Shown here in pieces: positions 6,640 through 6,973 of a DNA stretch of 6,973 nt. The stretch is from HGM12587 sp945786935 (GTDB taxonomy: Bacteria > Bacillota > Clostridia > Lachnospirales > Lachnospiraceae). The stretch spans positions 1-6,973 of the forward strand of contig CALZFY010000100.1 of assembly GCA_945786935.1 (NCBI GenBank), given 5' to 3'. The notes under the pieces were generated by a model. The model was given only the letters and a program-made list of their open reading frames with translations. It was not told the origin of the DNA and made no database searches. The translations under genes and the position numbers were made by a program. Each line of letters begins with the position of its first letter. Position 1 is the first letter of the stretch.

Positions 6640-6973
6640 ATGAACATTGGATTTATCGGATGCGGAAATATGGGCAGTGCCCTTGCAAAGGCTGCTGCAA
6701 AATCAGATATGATTACGCCGGAACAGATTTTTTTATCTAACAGAACTTCCGGAAAGGCAGAAAGACTGTCCGAGGAATTGGGTGATGCGAATGTCAGCTT
6801 CAACGAGGAAATAGCTGAAAAATGCCGGTACATTTTTCTGGGAGTAAAGCCTCAGATGATGGAAGGTGTTTTAGAAGAAATTGCACCGGTACTGAGACAC
6901 CGGGCAGACAGGTTTGTGCTGGTTACCATGGCAGCAGGCCTTACCATGGAAACCATTCAGGAAATGGCAGGAG
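6640..6973 (+). CDS. proC: Pyrroline-5-carboxylate reductase, N-terminal part (cut by window edge)
   Basis: The first 111 residues are present and the frame is open to the right edge. ProC reduces 1-pyrroline-5-carboxylate to L-proline with NAD(P)H, the last step of proline synthesis, in the cytoplasm. The Rossmann dinucleotide motif GFIGCGNMGSAL is at residues 4-15, S33-N34-R35-T36 follows the second strand (an NR pair there favours NADPH in this family), and FLGVKPQ is at 66-72. V-T-M-A-A-G-L matches the family's next conserved block (about 96-102). The catalytic and dimer-forming C-terminal helical domain lies beyond the window. The ATG follows the pepT TAA with no gap; the ribosome binding site GAGG (6628-6631) lies within the end of pepT, so translation is probably coupled. 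It is the last visible gene of the operon, which may continue. Confidence 0.93.
   Translation, partial: MNIGFIGCGNMGSALAKAAAKSDMITPEQIFLSNRTSGKAERLSEELGDANVSFNEEIAEKCRYIFLGVKPQMMEGVLEEIAPVLRHRADRFVLVTMAAGLTMETIQEMAG

Noticed and set aside
6555..6833. 92-codon minus-strand open frame across the pepT/proC junction
   Set aside because: It is antisense to two clearly recognised genes and has no domain or ribosome binding site.

Overview
The window looks like chromosomal DNA from a Gram-positive gut-type anaerobe, most likely a member of the Lachnospiraceae (Clostridia). This rests on moderate GC content, strong GGAGG-type ribosome binding sites, one GTG start followed by a classic HAD motif, a DUF4317 protein (a family I know mainly from Clostridia), and a PD-(D/E)XK nuclease/transposase-like protein of the type that is multicopy in Lachnospiraceae. 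I cannot fix the genus.

Layout. Positions 1-292 (minus strand) hold the N-terminal part of an Rpn/PD-(D/E)XK-type protein that runs off the left edge. Positions 293-602 are an AT-rich divergent gap with a short open frame ending at the nuclease start, a small palindrome and a plausible promoter. All further genes are on the plus strand: a MATE-family exporter (603-1946); an AGCS-family sodium:alanine/glycine symporter (2031-3410), with a similar-looking hairpin-plus-AT segment before and after it; an intrinsic terminator (about 3476-3511) overlapping a good extended -10 promoter (3488-3516); and then a tightly packed run of four genes, yjjG-like HAD nucleotidase (3594-4289), DUF4317 protein (4282-5403), peptidase T (5416-6639) and the start of proC (6640 to the right edge).

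How the genes work together. The last four genes overlap or lie 0-12 bases apart and very probably form one operon starting at the 3488-3516 promoter. Three have clear housekeeping or salvage roles: clean-up of non-canonical nucleotides (YjjG), tripeptide breakdown (PepT) and the last step of proline synthesis (ProC). DUF4317 is the only member without a known job. The AGCS symporter just upstream is a separate unit but fits an amino-acid nutrition theme. MATE and AGCS may be separate or partly co-transcribed; the 84-base gap between them has an imperfect hairpin but no textbook terminator.

Overall this is an ordinary core-genome region. I found no convincing evidence of a new defence, mobile or RNA system. 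The items most worth a second look are the paired elements flanking the symporter gene and the uncharacterised DUF4317 protein inside a conserved-looking operon.
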